Below are positions 40,601-50,760 of a stretch of DNA of 64,000 nt, in pieces. Positions within the stretch are counted from its first letter, which is position 1; each line of letters begins with the position of its first letter. The DNA is taken from NCBI GenBank assembly GCA_037903355.1, contig JBAJFE010000060.1, forward strand, positions 558,001 through 622,000, in the 5' to 3' direction. The translations under genes were made by a program, and so were the position numbers. The stretch comes from Trichuris trichiura (lineage: Eukaryota; Nematoda; Enoplea; Trichinellida; Trichuridae). Below the pieces are notes generated by a model that was not told the origin of the DNA, made no database searches, and saw nothing but the letters and a program-made list of their open reading frames with translations.

Positions 40601-43095
40601 CGCTGCACACAAAAAAGAAATGATCGTCCAGTGTATATTGCCTTTAGATCTCAGCAGCTCTTAGTGTCACGTGTGCTAGCCTACGTCAAAGTAATAATCC
40701 CCAGTTATCATCTTCCTTTATTATGCATTGTTAATTAGGCATGTTATCACGAAACCGGGTGGCTTATTTCTGTTAATGCCCTATACTTTTTCTTCTTGTT
40801 AAGCCTTATTTTGAATCCAATTGCTTCAGATGACGTCATATTTCCTGTTTTGTTTCCATCAATGAAAGGATAAGCTTTGTCGCATCTGTTTGTGTTACTT
40901 CGTAATTTTAAAAGTGTGAATATGCAATATGCAGCGTTACAGTATTGTTCGTTGAACAGATTGTCCGGAGGGTAAATTCGGAAAAGGTTGCGCCCAAGAG
41001 TGCATACCCTGTTTTAACGGTGGCAAATGTGATCTAATCGACGGCACTTGCAATTGCAAAGCTGGATTCTCGGGGCAACGTTGCGAGACTACTTGTCCCG
41101 CCGGAACGTGGTATGTTGTAGCGAAAAATATACGCGTAATAGTGTCTTTGCAATATATTGTCTTTAGGGGTGTCGGATGCGTAAACCAGTGCAGCTGCAC
41201 AAACGGAGCATTCTGCAATGTAACCGACGGTGTCTGCAGATGTCCAGCTGGTTTGCATGGGGAAAAATGCGACAAATATTGTCCGTACGGTCGTTACGGT
41301 CCCGATTGCGCTCAGGTATGCACGTGCAGTACGTTTGCCAAAGGTTGCCATCCAATTTCCGGCGTGTGCACTTGCCCTCCAGGCTTTATCGGCAATCAGT
41401 GTGAAACAGGTTGGACTCAAATCCGTTTTTTAATTTTGTTGCGCGCAACTTTCTATTTGGGACATTGCAGTTTGCCAAAAGAACACGTATGGGCTTAATT
41501 GTATGGAAACTTGTAAGTGTCAAAAGGATGAAACGTGCCATCCTGCGGTTGGTTGTTGCAAAGAGAATGAATGCCCATCCGGCAGCTATTGGGCAGCTTC
41601 GCATGCAATAATGGGCAATGATGGTCAAGGTGGAACCGGCACAAATGTCGTAGTTCCCGTTTTAGTCTCTCTAATAATTTTAATGATTGTTCTTGCTGGG
41701 TTGGTTGTTTACTACCGTCGAAAATACTTATACGAAAGAGATCCGGCACTACCCAGCGTTCGGTAAGTTTTATTTTTAAATTCTCTTAATTTCTGAATCT
41801 GACTTTGTCGCTTTAGCTATAGTAGCAATGAAAACAATTCCGCTGGTCTAATGGAAGCCAATGGTGTTGATAATCCAATGTATGATCCATTCAAGCAGAA
41901 GAGTAAAATGAAAGATGATTATTTTGGTGAGAACAATATGCAATGGCCAGATTCGGTGGGTTACTCGACCAGTTATCCATCCGCTTCGGTAAGCAGCGAA
42001 AAGTCGAAACTGCGACTTGGCGACGACTCGTCTTCCGAAAGATCTGGTAAGCTTATGCAGATTTCTAAACTGTAATGTCATACTTTCGTAATTGATTCTT
42101 ATCTCGTTGAATGAGAATAGTTCTTTGTACTACAACTTGCATTGCGATCAACTTTTCACGCCAACTACTTTTAGGTATTTATTCTACGCCAGATTATGAG
42201 GCGATGAAAACGTCCGACGGATATTCCGCGACGGGTGACCCATCAAAAAGTGAAGGTTAGAAACAATTTTCGAATTTAAATATGCAAGCTAGAGCAAAGT
42301 TTCTAGCCGCTTTGTAATGGGAAAAGTCGTACATAATCCAGAAAATTGAGACATCCCGAAGTGTCGTTATCTCATAGGACATTAGTTTTTAACAAATGTT
42401 GTCATTTGTCAAGTGATTGATCTTTTTAATTTCTAAAATGAAACTTGCACATCAATCGGTGATCTCTAGTATGAGCATTCTCACTTTTAAACGTAGTAAC
42501 TATTATTCCCTCTTTTGTTCGTATTTTTACACTTAAGATTCTATTGGGTGCTATTAGCACTTAATGTTAAATAATCTTTGCGAGCTGCGTTCGTAAACCT
42601 TGTTGGGACTTGGCGTCGGCAATAAGTCCACATACGGAGAGGGCGTTAATGCTATTTATAGGTAATGTTTTATTTTGCTGCAATAGAAGAGACTGTAAGA
42701 TAACCAATGCTTATTTAATGGCATGAGCTCGACGGCGGAAGTGTAACTGCGGTATGCTAGTTTGAAATGAGCTAAACATGGTTATTCGTTCCGAGCTAGA
42801 ATTCAAGCTTGTTCGAAATTGCAGAATAATCAGGATACCAAAATGGCGACAGGAGTTTAAGGTAAAAATTATGTTGGCAGTTTCCCAAAGCTTTAAAGTT
42901 TTTTTTCCTTATATTTTATCGGGGCAGCTAAATAATTATTGACATCGCCTTGAAAACCAGTTTACGAAGCAGTCGACGTTTAAAAATCAGATTATGTTTG
43001 TTATTACTTTATCGATTTGCCTTTTAGGCAGCCTTGGACCGGAACAGAATGAAAACGCAAAGAATCTCCTTCAAGCCAAGCTTTCCTCCGTGTGA
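34643..43095 (+). CDS. CED-1/Draper/MEGF10-type engulfment receptor
   Basis: Twenty-seven exons, joined in frame throughout, encode 1049 residues. Exons: 34643-34737, 34791-34892, 34946-35046, 36100-36192, 36250-36296, 37327-37419, 37471-37507, 37559-37628, 37679-37796, 37844-38123, 38195-38264, 38318-38435, 38624-38688, 38741-38791, 38848-38909, 38970-39044, 39109-39197, 39249-39351, 39592-39738, 39789-39926, 40100-40231, 40960-41110, 41168-41409, 41471-41762, 41817-42046, 42175-42255, 43028-43095. A signal peptide ([13 protein letters not shown]) is followed by an EMI domain (about residues 27-100, ending [10 protein letters not shown]), about 17 EGF/laminin-type repeats plus one degenerate repeat, a transmembrane helix ([21 protein letters not shown]) and a cytoplasmic tail with NPMY. 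In CED-1 and MEGF10 an NPxY motif recruits CED-6/GULP for apoptotic-cell uptake. If the last splice is not used, the protein ends 22 residues earlier, at 42258-42260. Confidence 0.95.
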
Positions 43096-44686
43096 ATTTC
43101 GCTTCTTTCCGATCGTGTACTTCCATGTTTTCTGCTGGGTCTTTTTTACCGCTTTCTATGCAATGTCTGCAGCAGGGATACCGCTTTTCAAATGACCAAC
43201 TACAGCTTCAACGTTTTAACAACTTTACGTAAATCTCTCTTGCAATTTTCGTAAAAGTAAAACTTTTATCCTGTCATTCAAAATCGTTGCCTGCGTATCA
43301 AAAATACAGCAACTGTTTGCAGGCGAGTAGGATATTACAATGCAAAACAACTTTCCTTGTAAAATGCGCAGCTTTTTTATTTTTCTAATCCAATGTCATC
43401 AGGCTGAAATGAGAGTGAGGGAAACTTTGATCAAAGAGTACTATCTTTTCTCTTTGCTTTTTGCCTGAATACGCTTGCCGAACAGGACAATAAAACAAAA
43501 AACAAGAGAAGTACCGTACACATATCCGTAAAGGAAGTTGGAGTAACACTCGCAAACCAGACGACAGTCTGCAAAAATGTTAGCCAAAAAAGTATGCATC
43601 TTTTACCAAGATGCAGGCAACGATTATTGGTATAATGCGGGAAAGGTGGTAATGTTTTCTATGTGACCTATTTATCAAATTTTACTAGACTGTCACTTAT
43701 TGGCGTTGAATGGAACGGGAAAGAAGGGCTCAACATATCAAAAATGCCTATTAAGAATTGGCAGCTTATCGGTTTTGTATCATTTAGTAAGTTGTCAGAC
43801 ATTAAGCGAATCTAACGACCCTAACGTTCCGCTAAGTTAGAAGTTATAAAATTTCGAATATAACCTCATATTGAATTTTCAATATACCTTTGTGATGCTC
43901 GTTTATGGGTTTCTGAAATTAAACGAAACAAACTCTGGAAAGAGATACGTGAAATAACAACTTAGTTCGGTGCTTTCGACACGACATTGTCCTGGCTTCA
44001 GCGACGAGCATTGTCTCGCTGAAGACTCTGCAATAAGTTACGATTTTTTTTATTAATAAGCAACGGCTTTTTGTCTTCCATTCCGCTCGAATAGTAGAAG
44101 CATCCTATATTCAAGTAGAAGGACCAATTTCGTTAAAGGCGCGATGCATGAATCGAGTTTCTTTATGCTTTTAAAAGTATAATTAGCTTTACATTTTTTC
44201 AGCATTTCCACTCCGCAAAGTGAAAATGCAAGCTGATCTTTACGTTAGGTGCATCTACCGGGACAGAACAAGCTTATAGTTTATTTCCAAATTCCACTAT
44301 CGCAGCATTGTCTGCTTCTGGTACAGTACGCTTAATTGTTCCTCATTAATTCCATGCGAGACATGTTTTTAGGATAAAAGGTCTCAAGCTGCAGCTGCGC
44401 GTAATTATATGTCTGCTAATACGTCATCACTAAAACGGCCTGCTTGCTTCAAGCTGAGCGGTATATACTCTGCTGGTGGAAATGCAGTTTCGTTGGAAAC
44501 TCTGTTCATCCGTTTGTCTTTCGATTGGAAAATGATCGAATGAGCAGCGCGAAATCTGTATTTACTATTGTATGCTCGTCACTTCGATTTGCGCCACGAG
44601 TTTTCAAAGCATTTCCCAGCTTGAATAACTCTTTGATTATTATGGTATTGGACGTGCTAGAACGCACTTTCAGCGGTAAGTACATT
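43096..44686. other. intergenic, unresolved
   Basis: Starts with the 3' untranslated region of the CED-1-like gene (AATAAA near 43490). A short frame from the ATG at 43578 ends near a possible donor at about 43646, but no protein family was recognised. Confidence 0.4.
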
Positions 44687-45260
44687 TCATTTCGGTTTTT
44701 TTGGCTGTACAAAACACGACTGAGATGGGCTGCCCAACTCCCTCAGATTCTTTTCGTGCTTTTGTAGCTCTCGCTGGAACGTGCGTAACTGCTTTGTCTG
44801 CCTAAGGTCGGGTGAAGCATAAGACAAACGACGCGTTTTTTCCATTAATATTTTTTTATCCTGAGGCAATCTACATTGTTCTTGTTGACAAACAACCCAA
44901 AAATGATTGATCAAATTTTGGTTTAAGCAGTTGAAGACTGGCTGAACGATTGGCGGGAATAACTTTTCGACTCACTATTAAATCAGTCAGTTTTTTAAGT
45001 TGCGCGAGCGTTGTTGCTCCAACTCGAGGTATTTATTCGTAAAGATATGAACTAGTAATAGGTTAACCGTAGCGGAGAAGAACCGAGCAGTTGTTGCTTC
45101 CTTTACTTTTTATTTCCACGCAATTGCGGCAATACTTTTTTCCAGGAACTATTTTAACTTTACTTCGCGCGGCAAGATAATTCATGTACGCGACCTTCGA
45201 TTTCCTATAAGAATTCATCCTTTTGTTGACGCAGTAAGATGCTAAACGCGGCAGAATGAT
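44687..45260 (-). CDS. hypothetical minus-strand exons (uncertain)
   Basis: Three stretches look exon-like but could not be joined with confidence. One, starting near 45258, includes SYRKSKVAYMNYLAARSKVK and PGKKYCRNC. A middle stretch near 45030-44900 includes YLELEQQRSRN. The last, ending at a TGA at 44687-44689, includes MEKTRRLSYASPDLRQTKQL and a basic end. No family was recognised. They lie next to the insertion site of element 2, on the same strand. This could be a small real gene, a decayed one, or chance. Confidence 0.22.
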
Positions 45261-45291
45261 CGAATTAAAGCACGTAAACATGTTTAATGAC

Positions 45292-45305
45292 GTTTTTATA
45301 AGCTT
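45292..45305 (+). repeat. target-site duplication of Penelope-like element 2 (left copy)
   Basis: GTTTTTATAAGCTT, identical to 47061-47074. Confidence 0.9.
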
Positions 45306-45417
45306 CATAGTAGATCTTCAGATTCACGGGTTTGGCCTGTTGGATGTATCTGTAAGTAAACTTCAAAATGCCCTACCAACGGATGGATGAGCAAATTGTG
45401 AGAGAAAATACAGAACA

Positions 45418-45470
45418 ATTTGTATACCATACGTTTCGGAACTGCTCGTGTTCCGTCGTCAGCAGTGTTG
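45418..45470 (-). ncRNA. hammerhead-ribozyme-like motif of element 2
   Basis: On the minus strand, CTGACGA (45462-45456), stem II GGAAC/GTTCC (45454-45450 with 45442-45438), GAAA (45437-45434) and CGTA. Stem III would be the self-complementary ACGT. Stem I pairs TGGT after the cleavage point with the ACTG side before the core, using two G-T pairs. The layout is the same as in element 1 although the stem sequences differ. Confidence 0.75.
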
Positions 45471-45530
45471 GGGAGAAGGTGTTTATTCGGTAAGGGGTTT
45501 ATATAGCGCATGGGTACAATGGGTGTTTGA

Positions 45531-47060
45531 TTAGTTGGGTAGGGCGCAGCATTGCAATTTATTAATCAGCGCAGCCCATACTTCACTAACCTCCACGCCA
45601 TTGTCGCGATTGATAGTGGAGTTGCTCTGGATGTACAGAGCTTCCTTAATACGCCTAAGATGTAATAAGTTTTCGTGGCATATGATCTTCGGGTGCGGGT
45701 CGAGTGTGCACCGAGATGCGTGCTCAACGATCACTGAGGCACTTATCGCGTTCTCCATGGCTTTTCGAGGGTCCGTTGTCGGTGGACGCCCTCGGCCGGT
45801 GGCCTGTATCCCATTGAGTCTTCGTTCGGCGTTCTTGTATGTCAACACATTCTTCATGTGTTGGCCGAATCTCTTAAGTAAAGTGTTGCCCGTTTCTCCT
45901 ATGTAGGAGGCGTTGCAACCACACTTTATTTGGTAAATGACACCGGGTCTGCTGTCAAAAGGAACCTTGATCTTGTCATTTCTCACAATCGAACGAAAAT
46001 TACATGAACTTTTAAATCTCACGTTGAAATTTAAGGAGCGCCCCAGTCTCCTGATTCGTTCACTTAAACCACTGTAGTAGGGAAGGAGCAGCACCGGGCG
46101 TTGTTGGTTATCAGGCGGGGACGGTGATGAAGGTTTATTTTGTTGGCACTGTTTAATAATGGAATTGATGAATTTACTGGGGTATCCGTTACTGCATAGT
46201 GTGTTATAAATGTGTCTTAATTCTGTATTTAAATATTCAGGGTCACAAACCGTTAGGGCCCTGTCAACCATCCCTTTAACTATACCTCTTTTAACTGAAA
46301 TAGGGTGATGAGAAGAAAAGTTTAGGTGCCGGTCCGAGTGGGTGGGTTTCCTATAAACTGTTGTTTTTAACTTATTCCCTTGTTTAATGACTAAGACATC
46401 TAGAAAAGGGAGTTTACAATTATTTTCCTTCTCAATGGTTAGCGTTATCTGGTTGGGGAAGAGACTATTCAGGTGTTCCAAGAGAGTTTCTTCACTGCCT
46501 GATTTTATGATGGCAAAGATGTCGTCTACATATCTTTTGAAAAGGATAGGAGGGGCACAGTCTTGCAGAGTGCTGAAGGCTTTTTCTTCGAGATGTTCCA
46601 TGAAGATCTCCGCAAGTATGGGGGAGAGTGGACTGCCCATAGGCGCACCGTCCTTTTGTGAGAAGAAACTATCCTGGAATCTGAAGTAGTTGCCCTCGCG
46701 CATGCAGAACGACACTAATTTAACTATGTGGGTGGGGTTTAATTTCGTCCTCTGCAAGATGGTGTCATCTGCATCTAACAGAGTTTGAAGCAAGTTGATG
46801 GTATATTTTATGGGAACGCTTGTGAAAAGGTCTTTTACATCGTAACTGACCATGATGTCACCGGGCTGCATTTTTATGTCTTTTAGTGTGGAACAAAATT
46901 CTTTACAATTTTTAACATTGGACTCGCGTTTACCGGTTAGGGGTTGGATTATAGTTTTTAGATATGAACAAAGTCTTGAGGTGACACTATTAATGCTGGA
47001 GACAACTGGTCTTAGAGGGACCCCTGGTTTATGGATGTTGGGAAGGCCGTAAAGTTCAGG
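45531..47060 (-). pseudogene. reverse transcriptase/GIY-YIG protein of element 2, N-terminus missing
   Basis: Open from the truncation point to the stop, about 510 codons without disruption. It starts at LYGLPNIHKPGVPLRPVVSS. Reverse transcriptase motifs: SYDVKDLFTSVP, DGAPMGSPLSPILAEIFME, catalytic FKRYVDDIF, LPFLDVLVIK, YRKPTHSDRHLNFSSHHP. The GIY-YIG domain has GVIYQIKCGCNASYIGETGN, RGRPPTTDPRKA and RIKEALYIQ. The N-terminal region and DKG motif are absent, so it is not an autonomous copy. The lack of stops suggests a young insertion. An ATG at 46869-46871 is internal. Confidence 0.93.
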
Positions 47061-47074
47061 GTTTTTATAAGCTT
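47061..47074 (+). repeat. target-site duplication of element 2 (right copy)
   Basis: GTTTTTATAAGCTT, identical to 45292-45305. Confidence 0.9.
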
Positions 47075-47958
47075 ATTAATTATACATTCGTATCGAGTAT
47101 GTATGGGTACCTTGTTTTTTCTTTGTACGGCTAACGTTAACAGGTGCTACGCTGTTCCGCAGGCAGATTCCTATTAGGAAAAAGCTTTCTCCTTACGCGT
47201 AAAGAAAAATTAACCTTTGCTTGTCGGCACCGCATTACTGACGGCCCATCGAGAATTTCATTGCCCCGTTTTCCTGTTAAAGAGCTGTAAGGCGCGAACT
47301 ATTATTATCAACATTTAGCTTGCTTTGATAAGTAAGATTAAAACGTTTTATAGTGAGGGTAAAGCTTTTACATCAAGATTTTACCTACGTTGTCGCTTAT
47401 CGCTATGGAAGAGTGAAATCGATCGACTGATCGGCAACGTATCGATTCCATCCCTGCCGACGTTTACAGTATCAGCGAGGATGAAAACATTTGTGCGATT
47501 GCGCGTTGGTGGACAGGATTGAAACTTCTGAATACTAGCCAAAATCCTCGTCCTTTTATTGAATCACTTTTTTCACCTGTGAGGTTAGCTGTTCAATTTA
47601 GCTGAAACTTCTTTCTTGATGAAGTTTTGCGCTTTCAGGCAGCTTTGCTGCGCTCACCATTGGACGATAGTTAACTTTTCCTCACCAGTTGCAGACACTT
47701 CGAAATGCCGTGCTCAAAAACATGTTGTTTTTAGTGGCTTGTGCTTAGCTTCCGCTGGCATTGTGGTTTTTTACTCATTTAATAACTAAAATTCCTCTTG
47801 TCAGGCCAACTGACCTTCTCGTTATATATTTCTACCGACTGATTTTGATCCTTTAAAGTATGGTTAAGTAGCATTCAGTTTTGACCATTGGAAATTAGAG
47901 AAGAACCGCGCAGGCTGATATTGCAGACAAGACGAGCAAAACGGTAGTTTTCCTAAGG
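47075..47958. other. intergenic, presumed promoter region of INTS6
   Basis: Short open frames only. Should contain the INTS6 promoter; no motif stands out. Confidence 0.5.
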
Positions 47959-50760
47959 ATGACTATTATTTTATTTTTGGTTGATACGAGCGCTTCAATG
48001 AATCAAATGACATCTGCCGGAATTTCTTTGTTGGACGTTAGCAAAAATGCAATTGATACTATTCTAAAACATCGGGCTCGCGACCAGAACACTCGCGGTA
48101 TTGATCGCTACATGTTGCTTACTTTCGAAGACAGTCCTCACAATGTGAAAGCTGGTTGGAAGGAAAGTCAAACTGTTTTCATGGACGAGTTGAGAACCCT
48201 AAGTGCTAGTGGGTTCACTAAGCTAGGCTCTGCGCTTAGTAACGCTTTCCATTTGCTCAACATTAATCGGCTCCAATCGGGCATAGACAATTTCGGTCAT
48301 GGTCGATATCCCCACTGGTTGGAACCGGCAGTGGTAATTGTTTTTACAGACGGCAATGCTATTACAAGTTCAAATGGAATCACCGACGAGCTTGACGTTC
48401 CAAGATCGTCAGCTATGGGCAGCGAATTGATCAGTGAACCCTTTCGATGGGATCAACGAATTTTTGCTATTGTCCTACGCATGTCGGCCGATTTGGCGCC
48501 AAATCAGCAAGAAACTCCTGGCATCATTGAACCGGACGGTAGTCCCATTGATGCTATGTGCGACGCGACCGGCGGTCGTTCCTATCGCATCACCAGCATG
48601 AGGATGCTAAATCAGTGCTTGGAATCGTTGGTATTGAAGCTACAAACTGGCGTTGTCTTATGCTTTGAGAAATTTGGCAACGATGTCGTTCCCTCGGAGC
48701 AATCGTTGGATTGTTCACTAGATGGCGAAGACAGCGATGTGCAGGTAGAATTGTCCAATGAGGAAGAGTTGAAGTCTCCCGATTCGTCATGCAGCTCAAC
48801 TGTGTCTTGGCATAAAACTCGAAAAATGATTTACGTTCCAAGGATCAGTCCTCGAGGTTACGCTGTCAGTCATTGGCCAATTCCGGAGAATTTTTGGCCC
48901 GATCCTATGATGACTTCTCTTCCCACGCGAACCGCTGTACCTGTTGTCAAGTTCAGTTGTCGCTTTCAAGAACCAGATCTGCTTACCGACTTTCCCTTTG
49001 ACAAGTACGAGTTGGAGCCTTCCCCTTTGACTAAGTACATTTTGGATTTGAAAAAGCCAAAACATTGTTGGCATACGTTCTTACCCGGTAGCAGCCGTTA
49101 CAGCGATCTTGGATGCCCTTTTGGCTTCCTCAAAGCGTCCTGGTCACTTTGCACCGTCAGTCTGTTTGTATTGCCCTATGATTTTCCAACGCTTTTCTCC
49201 TTGATCGAGGAATTGCGAAAGAAGCTAAGCGGCAAGCCGACAGCGCAATGGTGCTTACGCTTTGAAGAGTATGTAAATAGCATCCCACCTTATTATATGC
49301 AACCATTGAAGAATGCTATGCAAAGAATTGGATTTGTTCGATTGGTTCCGGAAGTTCCGGAGAACTTCCTCAATGTCAGTGTTCTGGTTTATCTGAGCAA
49401 CGTGAAGGGCAGAGCCAAGGAAGAGTTCCAACAACTGTGCGCGTCCGTGGGACAAAATGGAAAGGAAACCTTGGAAAGTAATATATTGAATATTGAAGCC
49501 CCATCGTTACCCGCGGAGAAGGAGAATGACGATCAAGCATCAGTGTCAGCCTTGGAACTTACCGACGATCAAGACGACCTTACTTTATGCCTGGACTCCG
49601 ACGATAGCCAACCCACGGCAAGGGAAAACGAATTCACTTATCCGGATACAAGTGTTCGAGTGATTCCGAGAAACCAGCTGATGCATTTGATCCAGCAATT
49701 ACGTCTTTCCTTGGGTCATCCAAGCGTATACGATTCTATAATGCTGCCGGCAGCAGCGGATTCTCCTACGGTCGTAGAGGATCAAAATGCTGTACCCGTT
49801 GCTTCAATGGGAAACTATCAGGAACACTTGAAACGCGTTGCTCCCCCACTGAGAGATATTGAACCGGCGCCGGCTCGTCAGCAAGCGTTTGGAAATCCTT
49901 TCAAAGTGGACAAACGTATGCTCGTTGACGAGACGGACATTGGCAGCAATTTCCAAGTGAACGGAACGGCTAACGACAAAATTGCTCTTCGTAAAGATCT
50001 ATCTCCGTCGCCTCCGGCCAGTCCATCATCGTCGGATAGCATTCGAAAGCGCGGGCCGCTGCCTGAAGATTATAACTTTCTGTTACGTCGTCAGGAAGCG
50101 TCGTTTGGTTTGCCCGTTTTACAACAATTGCCTTTGGAAGGCTATTGTCCGAATTGTCAATGCTACATGTGCTCGTGCGTTTCCAGCCCGTGCGATATGA
50201 TTAGCAGTAAGGAGATTGACCTAACGTACGAACCAACGGACGATTACTTTGACGAAAAAGATGTGGGTGAACTAAAGGTGAACGAAGAATTTGATGAGGA
50301 GCGGGAAGCGGAGGAAGAAGAAGAAGTAAAAGAAGAAATGCATTACAATATGGCTGATGAATATCCTCATGAACCTTATGGGGAGATGGTTTTTGGGTTG
50401 GAAGAAAGCGAGCCTGAAAACGACCTTACAAGTGAACCTTCTTCAATGTCAAATTTAGAGTACGACATTTCGGAACCGTCATTAGACGATTTGACCTTTG
50501 AGGACGAGGAGGAACTGACGGAGGGAGAATATCCATCCTTTCGTTCCTCCGATATATCGAACAGTATGTACCTTATACGAAAGCATCTTTCCATGTTAAT
50601 TCGTCGACCCGGTAGGGACTATTCGCTTATTTTTGATCTAATAAGAGGCGAAGAAGATGTAACGCTTCGTAGGGATATTGTTTGTTGGGCAGTTCAGGAG
50701 GCGGAAAGGTTTAAGCGAAGAAATCTTTCTAACGCTTTGAAAACTTGCATCTCCCTTTAA
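47959..50760 (+). CDS. INTS6: Integrator complex subunit 6
   Basis: One uninterrupted open frame of 933 residues. INTS6 is part of the nuclear Integrator complex, which processes small nuclear RNAs and attenuates transcription; it helps bring in PP2A phosphatase. The N-terminal von Willebrand A domain starts at once (ILFLVDTSASMNQM, metal-site residues D9, S11, S13), with YMLLTFEDSP, GFTKLGSALSNAF and VVIVFTDGN. The middle matches the family (HCWHTFLPGSSRYSDLGCPF, SLCTVSLFVLPYDFPTLF). The C-terminal conserved domain is about residues 860-933 (ISNSMYLIRKHLSMLIRRPG, LRRDIVCWAVQEAERF). A Cys cluster (CPNCQCYMCSC, about residue 730) and an acidic tract lie in the linker. No introns interrupt it, unlike other genes of similar size here. 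TTTCCTAAG one base before the ATG could be an acceptor. Confidence 0.96.
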   Translation: MTIILFLVDTSASMNQMTSAGISLLDVSKNAIDTILKHRARDQNTRGIDRYMLLTFEDSPHNVKAGWKESQTVFMDELRTLSASGFTKLGSALSNAFHLLNINRLQSGIDNFGHGRYPHWLEPAVVIVFTDGNAITSSNGITDELDVPRSSAMGSELISEPFRWDQRIFAIVLRMSADLAPNQQETPGIIEPDGSPIDAMCDATGGRSYRITSMRMLNQCLESLVLKLQTGVVLCFEKFGNDVVPSEQSLDCSLDGEDSDVQVELSNEEELKSPDSSCSSTVSWHKTRKMIYVPRISPRGYAVSHWPIPENFWPDPMMTSLPTRTAVPVVKFSCRFQEPDLLTDFPFDKYELEPSPLTKYILDLKKPKHCWHTFLPGSSRYSDLGCPFGFLKASWSLCTVSLFVLPYDFPTLFSLIEELRKKLSGKPTAQWCLRFEEYVNSIPPYYMQPLKNAMQRIGFVRLVPEVPENFLNVSVLVYLSNVKGRAKEEFQQLCASVGQNGKETLESNILNIEAPSLPAEKENDDQASVSALELTDDQDDLTLCLDSDDSQPTARENEFTYPDTSVRVIPRNQLMHLIQQLRLSLGHPSVYDSIMLPAAADSPTVVEDQNAVPVASMGNYQEHLKRVAPPLRDIEPAPARQQAFGNPFKVDKRMLVDETDIGSNFQVNGTANDKIALRKDLSPSPPASPSSSDSIRKRGPLPEDYNFLLRRQEASFGLPVLQQLPLEGYCPNCQCYMCSCVSSPCDMISSKEIDLTYEPTDDYFDEKDVGELKVNEEFDEEREAEEEEEVKEEMHYNMADEYPHEPYGEMVFGLEESEPENDLTSEPSSMSNLEYDISEPSLDDLTFEDEEELTEGEYPSFRSSDISNSMYLIRKHLSMLIRRPGRDYSLIFDLIRGEEDVTLRRDIVCWAVQEAERFKRRNLSNALKTCISL

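Larger units (their letters stand above)
45306..47060 (-). mobile_element. Penelope-like retroelement 2, 5'-truncated
   Basis: About 1.75 kb bounded by a 14-bp target-site duplication. The 5' end (at 47060) begins inside the reverse transcriptase, as expected from incomplete reverse transcription. The 3' part is intact: reverse transcriptase, GIY-YIG endonuclease, and a 3' non-coding end with a hammerhead-like motif. It belongs to a different family from element 1: the proteins share the layout but differ at many positions. Confidence 0.92.

Noticed and set aside
45535..47052. Plus-strand open frames of 66-123 residues
   Set aside because: Antisense shadows of the element 2 reverse transcriptase frame.
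48590..49074. Minus-strand open frames inside INTS6
   Set aside because: Antisense shadows of a well-conserved coding exon.
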